From Lumbricus terrestris (Eukaryota > Annelida > Clitellata > Crassiclitellata > Lumbricidae), in NCBI GenBank assembly GCA_949752735.1, contig OX457036.1, forward strand, positions 9,565,911 to 9,629,910: a stretch of DNA of 64,000 nucleotides. Reading direction: 5' to 3'. Positions within the stretch are counted from its first letter, which is position 1. Every line of letters begins with the position of its first letter. The notes beneath the pieces are model-generated. The model was not told the DNA's origin and ran no database searches. It saw nothing but the letters and a program-made list of their open reading frames with translations. Positions 48,290 through 59,202 of this stretch are shown here, one piece after another. A program made the translations under genes and the position numbers.

Positions 48290-48725
48290 TACACCGGTAA
48301 GTGAGAGCAGCATTCGTCTGTTGGTTGCAACGGACTGCGGTTCAAGCCCCGGGCTGGGAGTTGACATTCAGAGATTTAGATATCTCGGGCTAGCACGTGT
48401 GGAACGCAGGGGCGCAAGCTCCTGCGGAGCGACCTTGGGCGCATAGGCGCAACCACCCTATGAGACCCACGGGACGCGTCCCCCCAACTTTTGAGGGGTC
48501 CCATTGACTTTATCATTATGGTCCCCCCAACTTTTAGGACGTGATTCATTTGTTCCCCCCCAACTTTTAGGACGTGATTGCGCCTATGCTTGGGCGAGTT
48601 GCTTACCCATCATTGTCTGTGGGGAAGGCAACGGGAAACCACCTCACTCATCTCATCCCCAGGGGCGTAAAGCCATTGAACCTGCCTTCGGGCAGAGCAC
48701 CATCATCATCCTCATTTCGGACAGT
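48290..48725 (+). mobile_element. tRNA-like SINE family D interrupted by a MITE
   Basis: Head GCAGCATTCGTCTGTTGGTT and GGACTGCGGTTCAAGCCCCG, body GGGCGCAAGCTCCTGCGGAG. After the insertion it continues AGTTGCTTACCCATCATTGT and ends in CATCATCATCC. Removing the MITE restores GACCTTGGGCGAGTTGCTTA. Confidence 0.65.
48442..48588. mobile_element. hAT-type MITE, CATAGGCGCAA family
   Basis: Ends CATAGGCGCAACCACCC and GTGATTGCGCCTATG. Perfect 8-bp duplication CTTGGGCG at 48434-48441 and 48589-48596. Confidence 0.95.
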
Positions 48726-48845
48726 ACAGTAGGCCTATCAGAAAGCTGCAACATCTTCGAGTATCGATCGTCTGCTGTTCTTGCAGCTTCTGCTGTGCAT
48801 TGCATTCGTTTGACGATCATTTCTCAGCATCGTCAGTGGAACGTT

Positions 48846-49081
48846 GAGTGGCGTAGACAAGCGAGGGTTTCGGGGGTTAAAACCCCCCATTGGCCTAGGG
48901 AAAAAGTTTTTTACAGGCTATTTATCCTCTTAAATAAGAAAAAACAAAAACAATTGCTTGTAGTAACGATTGATTTTCTTACTTTATTCCCTTTGTTACT
49001 TTATTCCCTTTTTATTTACTGTAATACTGTTGGGTTGCATAAAACACCCAACCCCATCATAAATTCCTGGCTACGCCACTG
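48846..49081. mobile_element. hAT-type MITE, GTGGCGTAG family
   Basis: Ends GAGTGGCGTAGAC and GGCTACGCCACTG; flanks GGAACGTT and GGAATGCT (6/8). Related to the copy at 33755. Confidence 0.75.
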
Positions 49082-49129
49082 GGAATGCTAGCCTATCACT
49101 GACTGGATCGCTATAGCCTAATGTTGCTT

Positions 49130-49485
49130 GCCTTCAGTGTTGCCTATATGATGGATATTATTCCCACTAAACAACCGCGGGCTCAATTCCTCTCCTCCCC
49201 CCCCCCTGGGCCGACATCGCTTCCTGAGTCTGACTTCTCTCCATCCCGCGAGCAAGGACTGCTTGGTCAAACTCGAGCTTTTGCCTTCATTGGTCCTGCA
49301 TTCTGTAATAATGTTAGCTCTCTTCATTGACGCGTTCTCCATTATTAACTGGTACACCATCAAATCTGTCCGCTGTCTCGAACACATATACCTTCGTCGA
49401 TTCTCTTGGTCTTTTGCACTGGGAGCGCCTCTGATTGGTCTGCACTGTGTTATGCGCTATATAAATTTCTAGATACAATATAATC
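49130..49485 (+). mobile_element. CR1/L2-like LINE 3' end relic
   Basis: GGGAGCGCCTCTGATTGGTC, TGTTATGCGCTATATAAATT and an ATACAATATAAT tail. Confidence 0.6.
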
Positions 49486-49727
49486 CCATATTGCTGATAT
49501 GAAATCACGAGCGTGGCTCATTGCTGATTAACTCTGCTTTTCAATGCACTCATGTTGCGACTATAGCGATCGCCCTCCTGAATAGCGATAAGAAGCACAT
49601 GCCTATAATTTATCTCAATTTTCAGTCACCTAATTACCAGCTTCGGCCAGGCCTTGCCTCCTTGAAAAGTTGTTCATGCTACACCTTTGCTTGTCACCAC
49701 TGTCTTTGTCAGTTTTGTTCCCCAATC

Positions 49728-49782
49728 AATGAATCAATCAATAAATTAATCAATCAATGAGTTAATCAATCAATTAATCAAT
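49728..49782. repeat. (AATC)n-like microsatellite
   Basis: CAATCAATCAATAAATTAATCAATC repeats in which the next MITE is inserted. Confidence 0.8.
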
Positions 49783-50296
49783 CAGGCTGTTTTAAAGGAA
49801 TTTTTAGAACTGCACTACTCCTCTCCCTTCCCATCATCCATTGTAAATTACTTCCAATCGGATGCAGTGGCGGCGACAGGGGTTCTAGGGGGCTAGGCCC
49901 CCCAAAAGTCCATCAATTTTTTCTCCCCATGTAAAAATGAAATATTTGCACGATTAGCCCCCAAAAAAAACTGGAACGCAAACATATGTCAGAAAGTTTG
50001 TCGGATGGAAAAGAACCATTTTCCAGGATTCCGGCCAAATGACTAAAAAAAAAGATCGTCAGAAATTTTGACGGCTGAAATGGAAAGCTTTCTTGAGATT
50101 TTGGCTTAAAAAGGTCGTCTTAAAAAAGGTCGTCAGACATTTAGGCGGACGAAAATGAAAAAACGTTCAGCCCCCCAAAACTTAAATCCTGGCGCCGCCA
50201 CTGATCGGATGACAATGACCTTTTCTGCTAGCTTCAACTGTACAGAAGTGCTTCTACAACTGCACATTTTGTGTACAGCCGCGTTAAAAAGTCCTG
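49783..50296. mobile_element. CAGGGCTTTTTAA MITE split by a CAGTGGCGGCGC MITE
   Basis: Left part CAGGCTGTTTTAAAGGAATT to ACTTCCAATCGGATG; right part ATCGGATGACAATGACCTTT to GCGTTAAAAAGTCCTG. Flanks TAATCAAT and CAATCAAT. Confidence 0.9.
49865..50203. mobile_element. hAT-type MITE, CAGTGGCGGCGC family, nested
   Basis: Ends CAGTGGCGGCGACAGGGG and CCTGGCGCCGCCACTG. Perfect 8-bp duplication ATCGGATG at 49857-49864 and 50204-50211, which lies inside the older MITE. Confidence 0.96.
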
Positions 50297-50299
50297 CAA

Positions 50300-50940
50300 T
50301 CAATGAATCAATCATTTAATCAATCAATTCGTTTATTTGAAGTAATAAAGCTGATACAGACGCAACTTACCGACAATAGGCTTATTATTTAGGAATTAGA
50401 CATGGGCGCCACAGATATTTTTGCAAGGGGGCAAACACAATGGTCATCGTTTAATTGTGTTATCGAGAGCCTGAAAATGCAAATCGATAAATCAATAACA
50501 TGGGCATTTTTCATAAATGAAAATTTGCCAGTTTCTCCTTATAGGCTAAATGAGTAGTATAAAATGAACTGCGCCGCACAGGCCTGGGCCTCTGATGTCA
50601 ACAGGCCTACGTCTCGTCCAGATGGTTCGGTTATAACTCCATTGATAAATGACCCAAACTTGCCGAGACCTATTTTCTGTTTAGGCCAATCATCATAACA
50701 CCATTGATCTATGTATTGGTTTTTACTTCGCACCTGAATTCCACTCGGATCAACATCTGACCTCATGATATATATGATAGCCCCCTCCCAGTTATTCGCT
50801 ACAATTCTCATACTGACTACAATACAGTAGGCCTTCTAGTGCAACAATAGGCCTACAATACAACGAAGTGCAGACAATTATATGATAGCCCCTCCCCCCC
50901 AACCGAGGATATCCCACACTTCATGCACCACGTCTCTGGA
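50300..50940. other. Intergenic; likely remnant of a GTGTGAGAATTG-type element
   Basis: 50756-50818 in reverse reads CAGTATGAGAATTGTAGCGA and ATAACTGGGAGGGGGCT, a diverged MITE end. The minus ORF 50539-50811 has no recognisable domain. Confidence 0.35.
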
Positions 50941-50949
50941 ACGATCTGC

Positions 50950-51078
50950 CCCTGTCTGTCTGTCTGTCTGTGTGTCTGTCTGTTTGTCTGTCTGTCTTTC
51001 TGCCTGTCTGTGTGTCTTGTCTGTTGTCTGTCTTGTTTGTCTGCCTATCTTGTCTGTCTGTCTGTCTGTCTGTCATCC
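50950..51078. repeat. (CTGT)n microsatellite
   Basis: CTGTCTGTCTGTCTGTGTGT and similar, interrupted. Confidence 0.9.
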
Positions 51079-51179
51079 TCCACCTTCCAATTCTTAGCCC
51101 GAATGGCATCCATCTTAACAGCTATACTCTGCCCCACTAATCATGCAATCGGACTCGGACCTCTTTTTACTGCTTTTTG

Positions 51180-51900
51180 AGAATCGCCTGCATGGCTCGA
51201 TGCAGCGCTCGTGAGTCGTGAATAAGTTGGCGATCAGAAAGTCACCAGAGCATGGCTTTCGAGTGGCAATTTAGAAGTTCAGTTTGCGATCGCATTTTGC
51301 AGTTAGGTGTGATTTGGCATCCAATGCAAAGCAGGCAAAACCGTAACTATATAGGCTAATTCTGTATAATAATAATCTCTTTATTCAACAATCCGGTTGA
51401 CAGAACGCAACCGGTTACAGTGTACACTTATGCAGTTTAATTTCGCGCTTTGAATTTTCAAGGTCCTGCCAAAAAATTATTCCGTCACCATTGTGTTTTG
51501 CCCCTTCTCTGAAAAAGCAACTGCGGTGCACATGTCTGTACAGTGTACAGTGTACATACCGTCCTATGCCCCAAAAGGGACACCGTCAGCATTCAGCCGC
51601 AGATGATTGATGCCACTGTACGCGTGAACGATCTCGCTAACTGCCTCGTCATAGAAATGTGCACGGCTGATAATTGAAAGAAAAGCAATAACAAAGTTGC
51701 AACAGATGCACAGCAGTGACAGCACGTGACTAAGGTGAGTTTAAACTGCGCTATAGGTCCAAGCTTAGTAGCATCATATAACTGTAAACTGCGGTAACGT
51801 ATCAGCTTAGTAGTTATGATGCAAATTATCGGGATTTTATATGAATTTATCGCCTGGAATTTGAAAATATGAAATAAGAAATGGGAAATGAAAAATAGGA
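51180..51900. other. Intergenic with SINE C tail fragment
   Basis: 51365-51425 matches the family C tail (AACAATCCGGTTGACAGAAC). The rest shows nothing I recognise. Confidence 0.35.
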
Positions 51901-51906
51901 GACATC

Positions 51907-52174
51907 CAGTGGCGGCGCCAGGATTTCAGTTTTGGGGGGAGGGCGTTTTCAGCCGTCAAAATTTCTGACGACCTTTTTTTAGCTATCGGCCGGAATCGAA
52001 AGAAAATGTTCCATTTCAGCCGTCAAAATTTCTGACGACCTTTTTTTAGTCATCGGCCGGAATCGAAAGAATTAAAATGTTCCATTTCAGCCGTCAAAAT
52101 TTCTGACGACCTTTTTTGGGCCTTTTGGGGGGGGGACTTAGCTTCCTAGCCCCCCCCCCCTAGCGCCGCTATTG
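51907..52174. mobile_element. hAT-type MITE, CAGTGGCGGCGC family
   Basis: Ends CAGTGGCGGCGCCAGG and CTAGCGCCGCTATTG. Flanks GAGACATC and GAGGCATC (7/8). Three copies of CGTCAAAATTTCTGACGACC inside. Confidence 0.92.
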
Positions 52175-52329
52175 GAGGCATCAAATGTGAAATATTATAC
52201 TTGAAATATGAATTACGAAATATGAAATGCAACGCTTCGGAAACGCTCTAGACCTACAGCTTTCGGCTTGGCTCTCAATGTTAACTTAGGCTATCCGTAG
52301 GACGTTAGGATCTGGAAGCCACGTGCAAT

Positions 52330-52600
52330 AGGCCTACATAAATTACAATGCAATACAATACAATGCAATATGATACAATGAAATACAATGATATATACAA
52401 CACAATACAACACAATGTGTTTTAATGACGATATGAATGTATGAGGCTTCCTACAGGTCGCGCACATTAAAAATGTAGGCCTAGCCTACGCGTGCATTAA
52501 ATTGTTGTATATGTTTGGAAACTACATGCACGGTACGCATGTTGTATGCATATGCATATAATATATATATCATAATATATATATATATATGCATGCATGA
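52330..52600. repeat. (ATACA)n and (TA)n simple repeats
   Basis: AATACAATACAATGCAATA units at 52345-52415, then TATATA runs at 52556-52592. Confidence 0.8.
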
Positions 52601-52780
52601 AATTGTACTTATACAACATACAATAATACACGTACATGTATGTATGTATGTATGTGTGTGTGTAACACTCGTACACAAATGTGTACCGGTAACGTACACT
52701 GTTCCTCCTCCTCCAGCTGCAAGACCTCAATACAATGTCATCCTCCTTCTACAATGTGCGCTCTCTCTCTCGCTTTGTAG

Positions 52781-52872
52781 ACTCACAACGACACATGCGT
52801 TGACAACGTTGAACGCCGACAACACGTACAACACGACGACGTCGCATCGATTGGTGAAGGAAAAGAGACGGT
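52781..52872 (+). CDS. Possible terminal exon of an unidentified gene
   Basis: After a CTTTGTAG acceptor the sequence has C/G-rich third positions. One frame gives LTTTHALTTLNADNTYNTTT then SHRLVKEKRR and a stop. A second frame is open to about 53009 with Pro-rich content. I recognise no family and no upstream exon, so this is only a candidate. Confidence 0.2.
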
Positions 52873-53009
52873 GACACGGTCGCCCTCTGCAGCCACGGGC
52901 GAGAATCCCTCCCTTGTCAAGCCATCCACCGCCCGCCCGTCCGCCCATCCACCGCCCGCCCGTCCGCCGCCCGCGCCTTGCTGCCCGTGTCGACCTACAA
53001 GCGCCTAAG

Positions 53010-53650
53010 GCCTATGTATGTATACCTCGTTTCGGGAAGATGGCTTGAAGACGCATCGCAGGAAATAACACGATTGACCGATTGACTGACCTGATCGGGA
53101 TTTAGGTTGACCGATAGGACAGCTGCGTCGATATTTTCCGTAGCGCAAGAGATTGATGCATCTACTCTCGCGTGGAACAGGATTCTGCGGATACGTTGAA
53201 TGGATTCTATGTGTGATGTTGTTGTTGTGGACAAGGATGCTATCGATATACGTTCCCAACTCGCGTGTGTTTTTTTACAGCCACCAGTTGAATTGAAAGC
53301 GCGGGACTTAAATGGATGAACGTTACAATGCATTTCAACGAAGCGTAGACCGGATTAAACTTAACCAAGACTGTCGCCTAATTAGTTGTAAAAATAGGCT
53401 TATAGTTACGTTTAACGACGTGTAGGCCTAGTGAATTTTAGCGAAGTCAGATTTAACGAAGCATAGGCCTAGGTCTCGTTAACAATTTCAAAAAAGCGTA
53501 GACCTGATTAGGCCTATTTTAAGACTCGAAGCGCAAGCCAAGTCAATATCAAGAACGTGTATAAGGCTATAAGCATCTTCCTTAATTTTTACGAACTTTA
53601 GACCTTGCTTATTTTAGCGTAGTGAAGGCCTAGTTAGTCCATAGTCTTAG
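53010..53650. other. Intergenic, AGGCCTA-rich, upstream of mucin-like gene
   Basis: Contains repeated GCGTAGxCCxGATTA-like and ACGAAGCATAGGCCTAG-like phrases (53335-53520), a weak local repeat. No exon recognised. Confidence 0.4.
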
Positions 53651-53657
53651 AAGGACT

Positions 53658-53680
53658 ATACATATATAGTATATATGGTT
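53658..53680 (+). promoter_or_regulatory. Candidate TATA region for the mucin-like gene
   Basis: The sequence CATATATAGTATATATGG lies about 45-60 bp upstream of the ATG at 53721. Spacing would put a start site just before the ATG, so the 5' UTR would be very short. The (TA) content of the window makes this weak evidence. Confidence 0.25.
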
Positions 53681-53720
53681 TTATGCCTAAGGCTATAGAC
53701 GGATAACTGTGGCAGAAGAA

Positions 53721-53796
53721 ATGATGTTCCGTCATCTCTTATTCGCTGGATGTGTCATCGTTATTCTTTCCGTATCGATTGGTGAGGAGCAGAACG
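53721..53796 (+). CDS. Mucin-like gene, signal-peptide exon
   Basis: Twenty-five codons with a hydrophobic core (LLFAGCVIVILSVSI) and likely cleavage near SIG/EEQ. Strong donor gtaggt. A TATATA stretch lies about 50-60 bp upstream. Confidence 0.7.
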
Positions 53797-56700
53797 GTAG
53801 GTGAACCTCGTTTCCGATTGCTCTCCTTTCTTTGCCAGATAATCATTATTGCATCAGCTCAAGTTTCCTTTAGTCGTTTATATAGAAGATCGACGTATCT
53901 CGTGTCTATAGCTCTTTTTTTACTGATACACAATTACACATGCATAGCGTATACACAATGTTTACACAAGCACATGCGTAAAAACACAAACTTGCATATA
54001 CGCATGTGTGATTGCATACGCATGTGTGATTGCATAAGTGTGTGCATGCGTATGCAGGTGTGTCTTTTTACCACACATGCGCAATCACAATCACACACAC
54101 ACACACACACACATACCACCAAAGCAATAACCCACCTACACACCCCTACACGCAGAGGCACATCTTCATACACGCCAAAGCAGAGTCACAATTGCGCACG
54201 ACTACATACAGATACACGTAGGCCTACATGTGTATGTATGTGCACTTGTTATAGCGCCCCTTCAAGCTCTCTCTACTCAGAGGCGCTCCCGAATGCAGAG
54301 CGGACACTGCATCGGAGTTTCACGCCGAAGCGCTGAGCAATTGTGAGTGAAGGACTTGCCCAAGGTCCTTACGCGGGGAGGTGGATTCGAACCTCGAACC
54401 TTCCGGCTTCAAGGCAACGACGCCACCACTACACCACCGCGCCCCACATGTATATTATACACACAGCTAAAACACACACACAGAACCCACACTAACATTT
54501 AGTCACACACACACACACACACACACACATGCAGAATTACCAAGTGCTACTGTAACATGTGCGTTCATCGATTGGACTGTTTCCAGTTTTAAGTAAGCAA
54601 GTAAGTAAACCAGCGGCCTTTATTTGCAGCAGACAAGCAAGCATGATTTTTCATTGGATACAATAATTAGTGCAGACATGATTGAAATAGATTATAGCAG
54701 GAGCAGATCATTAATTAAGGTCCATTTTATATACAGTGTACAACTAAAACTAACTGATAACTATAGATGTATCGAATGGCAAAATTGCTTTAAAGCAATT
54801 AATAATATTTGGCAAAAGGCAGCGTGAAGAGATGTCCTCTCATGGAGCGGCAAGAATTAGTGGAAGGACCCTCGAACTGGAATAACCTCCACTTGACACA
54901 CCGCTCCCTTTACAGGACTCGCTCTCAGGCATTCCTCCCTCATCTTAAGACAGTTTTATTTGGCGGTGCTGGGGTTGGGAGTGCCTCAGAGTAGTCCACT
55001 TAAATAGACGCTATGCAAATTAATTTAATGAATGAATGAATGCAGTGGCCAAAGAACTGCGATTCCTGGAAGAGATTTGTTGTCTGCTCGAGCAATCAGC
55101 TCTTCTGCAATATCGTGGATCTTCCCACATAATTGCGTCTGTGCCCCTTTCAGAGCTGCACTAATGCGCGCAATATCATCATGTGACGCGAGAATTCCAG
55201 CTTAGCAGTGTATAAGAAATGCTCACAAATGCTGAATGAGGCCAGTTGTCGTCAATGCTCATCCCTGCTAATGCGAATGCAGATGCTGCATTCTAAACAT
55301 GGGCGCCCTTAGCCATTTTTTGCAGGGGTGGGAGCAGGACACAGTTTTCACGGGTAAATTTTTTAGCAAGAGCTCTAGAATGCAGACAGTAAATCAAGAA
55401 CATGGGCTTTTTCGAATAGACTTTTGAGTGCAAAATTTTGAAAATTGGAAGCAACATTCAAACAGGATCAAGACAGCAACGCCACTATACTTAGCATTAG
55501 GCTATATCGTCATAATTATAGCAAAACAACATTGGTACGCTGTTGACGAAACTACTAACTAGGCTATAGAAAAATCTCTATCATTACTTGGAAATCAAAT
55601 TTCTCAGTTTCAACATGTGAGTCATTAGCGTTTTCGTGCAAAGAAACTTGCTAAATACCTAAAGGTAGTGGTAACAAAATGGTGTCAATACTCCAGGGCT
55701 GGCAAGTGCCCCTTCTCACTCCTACAGTGTATGTAATCGTAATCGTAATCTCCACACTTCTAAAGCGCTACTCGAAAGCCAAGCGCGGGGCACCAGCTTA
55801 TTCACGAGCGCTGCGTTGCGTCAAAACGGTTGCCCGTAAGAGTAGTCCAAAGGTGGTCTGGGTCAGGGCTGTTTTTAAGGAATTTTTAGAACTGCACAAC
55901 TCCTTTCCTTTCCCATCCCCCATGGTAAATTACTTCCAATCGGAGGACAGTGAATTTTTTGCTAGTTTTAACTGTACAAAAGTGCTTCTAAAACTGCACC
56001 AATCCATTTAGAACTGCACATTTTGTGTGCACCTGTACGTTAAAAAAGCCCTGGTCTGGATCGAGGTTCGGTGTGCGGGTGGGTGCCCATGCATTCTAAT
56101 GTAAACCAACTGTTAAAGTCAATGTCATTATCGTTGCCAATGTTTCTGATGCAGGAACATCGACAACAGCAACTCCGATTGTAACGTTAGTTGCTGGGGT
56201 CACCCGTGATATAAGCAACATTTTTACACCATCTACTGCAGATCTCACTTCTGTGTCCCCCTCCCAGAAGAACACAACAGCCATCACCACCACCGTGCCT
56301 CCTTGGGATGGGGCGACGAGCAACCCAAACACGACGACAGAGGCTAACCGTTCCGAGGCCACCACAACAGAGACCAGCAATGTTTCGGGGACAAACAGAA
56401 CGCAGAATGACACAATGGAAGTTACCAGAGCGTGGGTGACCACAGGAGTGACCACTACAGCGGAGACCATCACAGTGGGGCCAACCAACCAAACAGAGGT
56501 CACCACATCAGAGGCCACCTCAGTGGGGCCAAACAACACAACTGGGGCCATCATTAGAGAGGTAACTACAGCAGGGACAACCTCAGTGGGGCCAAACAGC
56601 ACAACTGAGGCCAGCACCACAGCAGATACCACTTCAATGTGGCCAACCAACACAACTGGGGCCATCATATTTGAGGTATCCACAGCAGGGCCAACCAACA

Positions 56701-57009
56701 CAACTGAGGTCAACACAACAGAGGTCACCACAGCAGTGACCACCTCGGTTGGGTCAACCAACACAACTGAGGTCAACACAACTGAGTTCACCACAGCAGT
56801 GACCACCTCGGTTGGGTCAACCAACACAACTGAGTTCAACACAACTGAGTTCACCACGGCGCCTGTATTCTATGTTTGGACAACCACCGCGACGACGGTA
56901 ATGGACTCAAACGACACCAATGTAACGACCAGCTATGACTCGATGACTTCGACTGAAAATACAACCGTGCAGATTACAACCGTGACAGCGCCACCCACAG
57001 TAACATCAG
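53721..57009 (+). CDS. Secreted or membrane mucin-like glycoprotein, first exons
   Basis: Exon 53721-53796 encodes MMFRHLLFAGCVIVILSVSI followed by GEEQN, a typical signal peptide, and ends in phase 1 (donor CG/gtaggt). Exon 56155-57009 (acceptor TGATGCAG) starts with the two bases needed for that phase and gives about 284 residues, almost all Thr, Ser, Asn, Val and Glu, with many NTT/NTS N-glycosylation sequons. It ends again in phase 1 at CATCAG/gtaacg. Near its end are three near-identical 63-bp (21-residue) repeats containing TSVGSTNTTEVNTTE. Inference: an extracellular mucin-like stalk; a symmetric 1-1 exon is typical of extracellular modules. I found no following exon in the window, so membrane anchoring and class are unknown. 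Confidence 0.72.
54085..54115. repeat. (CA)n microsatellite
   Basis: CACACACACACACAC in the mucin-like gene intron; another at 54504-54530. Confidence 0.85.
54231..54446 (-). mobile_element. tRNA-derived SINE, family A
   Basis: Full-length reverse copy, most similar to the one at 2277 (shared GAACCTCGAACCTTCCGGCT), in the mucin-like gene intron. Confidence 0.9.
54830..55045 (+). mobile_element. CR1/L2-like LINE 3' end relic
   Basis: CGAACTGGAATAACCTCCAC, GGGAGTGCCTCAGAGTAGTC and ACGCTATGCAAATTAATTTA, then an AATGAATGAATGAATG tail. Confidence 0.7.
55046..55735. other. Intronic, no clear feature
   Basis: 55310-55400 (AACATGGGCGCCCTTAGCCA, TTTTTGCAGGGG) resembles 50400-50450 and may be an unclassified dispersed repeat. 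Confidence 0.35.
55740..55862. repeat. Dispersed repeat shared with 5035-5145
   Basis: CACTTCTAAAGCGCTACTCG, GCGGGGCACCAGCTTATTCA and CGAGCGCTGCGTTGCGTC. Confidence 0.55.
55864..56053. mobile_element. hAT-type MITE, CAGGGCTTTTTAA family
   Basis: Ends CAGGGCTGTTTTTAAGG and GTTAAAAAAGCCCTG. Flanks GTCTGGGT and GTCTGGAT (7/8). Confidence 0.92.
56155..57009 (+). CDS. Mucin-like gene, Thr-rich repeat exon
   Basis: Opens TSTTATPIVTLVAGVTRDIS and is open for 284 codons. The composition is extremely Thr-rich with degenerate VGPTNxTE units and three 63-bp repeats in 56735-56865. A hAT MITE (55864-56053) lies 100 bp upstream of the acceptor. Confidence 0.75.
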
Positions 57010-57398
57010 GTAACGAAATTCAAAAGACCTCAATTTTAATTTTGATTTAAATTATTTTTCACGAGGACTTCAGATTTGAAGAAATGAACGAAAACTGAGA
57101 ATTAGACACAGGATTGTGGGTGAGCGAATGCTACTGAGGGGGGGGGTGAGGAAAATTACCCGATTTATTGCAAAGGAGAATTCTTTTAACTGGGAACGGA
57201 GTATCTACAGAATAACCGCTCGGAGAGCACAATTTGTGGGGCACGAAATTGAGAATTTGCGAAATTTGGAAATGTTTACTTTGAAGAATTGTGAGAGGCA
57301 AATTGTCGGAGTCGTGAGAATTTTCAGAATCAGGGACCGGGGATTTGACAGATTTAGGTGCGAAGAACATGTTGAATTCGAATGGGGAATTATCACGT
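57010..57398. other. Intron after the mucin-like exon
   Basis: Unique sequence with an open frame from 57116 on. Nothing recognisable, and no obvious acceptor-exon in the required phase. Confidence 0.3.
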
Positions 57399-57399
57399 T

Positions 57400-57682
57400 C
57401 AGTGGCGGCGCCAGGAATTCAGTTTTGGTGTGGCTGAAGCCTCGCGGAGAAAATTTTACACATACATCCGTCAAAATTGCTGACGACCTTTTTTTAGTCA
57501 TCGACCGAATTCTCATGGAAATTTCCCATTTTCACCCGCCGAAATTTCTGACGACCTTTTTTTAGTCATCACCCGAAAATCGCGGAATTTCGATCTAAAA
57601 AATCTGATGGCCCTTTTTTAGGGGGGGGCTTAGCCTCTTATAAAAGGGCTTAGCCCCCTAGCCCCCTCTAGCGCCGCCACTG
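57400..57682. mobile_element. hAT-type MITE, CAGTGGCGGCGC family
   Basis: Ends CAGTGGCGGCGCCAGG and CTAGCGCCGCCACTG. Flanks ATCACGTT and GTCACGTT (7/8). Confidence 0.94.
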
Positions 57683-57688
57683 GTCACG

Positions 57689-57925
57689 TTGATGTAGTGG
57701 TGGGTTCGATGTCTTGGAGCCGGAGGGTTCCAGGTTCGAGTTCCAGGTTCGAATCTACGTCAAGCCGTCGCGTATAGGACCTTGGGCAAGTCCTTCATCC
57801 GCAATAAAGTTGCTCAGCGCTTCGGCGTGAAACTCCGATGCAGAGTCCGCGACATTGTCGGGAGCGCCACTGACTAGAGATTGAAGGGGCGCTATAGCAT
57901 ATGCGAGAAATAAATATATATATAT
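57689..57925 (+). mobile_element. tRNA-derived SINE, family A, immediately after a MITE
   Basis: GATGTAGTGGTGGGTTCGAT, a duplicated CCAGGTTCGA(G/A)T B-box region, GCTCAGCGCTTCGGCGTGAA and TTGAAGGGGCGCTATAGCAT, ending in AAATAAATATATATATATA. Confidence 0.85.
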
Positions 57926-57929
57926 ATAT

Positions 57930-58420
57930 AGAAATGGAGAAGAACGTTTTAGTCAGGAGAAAGCCAAAGTTCCAATAAGGTACCAACACGAATCCCATGG
58001 TCCAGTTTACATACACATCCGCTAATACACAAAACAGGGCATGAAGCACGCCTACAGGAGTATTGTAAAGCCGTTGTTGTTTGAACAGAACGGATTAGTC
58101 AGATTAGTCGTCGCTTAGGCTACTAGGACCATGCAGGATATAAAGGATGTTAACGGAAAAGGTTTCTACAATAAAGCACAGGTGTTTCACCGCAAATTGA
58201 CAGGTAAGAATTGGATTACGCATGCATGCAGGTGGGCAGGTGTATGCCGTGTTCTAAAGGTGGTGTACTGTATACCCTATTAATAGAGGTGGATAGAATA
58301 CGTGAAGAATAAAGATGGGGTGAAAACTGTAGACCTATTTGATTGAGCAAATACAGCAGCAGTCTAAGACTATGCTATAGGTCAAATCAATCTTGGTATA
58401 AATAAATAGTAGGCTGCTTT
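57930..58420. other. No recognised feature
   Basis: Unique AT-rich sequence. I looked for a phase-1 continuation of the mucin-like gene and found none I can support. Confidence 0.3.
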
Positions 58421-58494
58421 ATGTGGCATTGGCCTATATCAGAACCGAAAAAGAGCCCACCCAAGGGTCAGTTCTGGCCCCGCCCCCAATACAC

Positions 58495-58650
58495 CATCAT
58501 CATTATCGTCATCAGCTTAATCACATGAGACCTTTAGCCATACCCATTATCGTTATCATCATAATCATCATCACTGCCATCATTATCATCATTATCCTCA
58601 TCGTCACTGCCATCATTATCGTCATCATCGTTTTCCTCCTCATCGCCTTC

Positions 58651-58691
<41 letters not shown>

Positions 58692-58734
58692 GTCATCGTC
58701 GTCGTCGTCATCGTTATCGTCGTCGTCGTCGTCG

Positions 58735-58766
<32 letters not shown>

Positions 58767-58990
58767 ATCACCATCTCATCATCTCATTATCATCATCATC
58801 ATCCCATTTTCTTCTTTTTCTCCACCTCCTTCTCCTCCTCCTCTTCGTCGTCATCGTCATCATCATCATTGTCATCGTCATCATCATTATAATCTCCATA
58901 TTATCCACACCATTATCCTCATCATCCTCATCGTCATCATCGTCATTATCATCACCATTATCCACATCATTATCCTCATCATCCCCATCT
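58495..58990. repeat. (TCA)n/(TCG)n trinucleotide array
   Basis: CATCATCAT and CGTCGTCGT blocks with a polypyrimidine interruption at 58800-58850. Confidence 0.95.
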
Positions 58991-59202
58991 TCAGTAATGT
59001 TTTCGTTTTCGTTCGATCGATATTAACTTATATGCACAAGCAGCTCCGACTGCATGCGTTCGCAAAAGGTCGATTAGTCAGACCATAGGCCTTCAACGAG
59101 GTCTAGGCCTTTAGCCTTAACTAGGCCTCAGCCATCGCCCGCTGTGTTTTTATGCCACGCTGTGATAAACACGGACTTGCGTAACACGCGTCGTACGGTC
59201 TA

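Noticed and set aside
56096..56857. Minus-strand ORF of 253 codons, Val-rich
   Set aside because: Antisense shadow of the Thr-rich mucin exon (ACx codons read as xGT).
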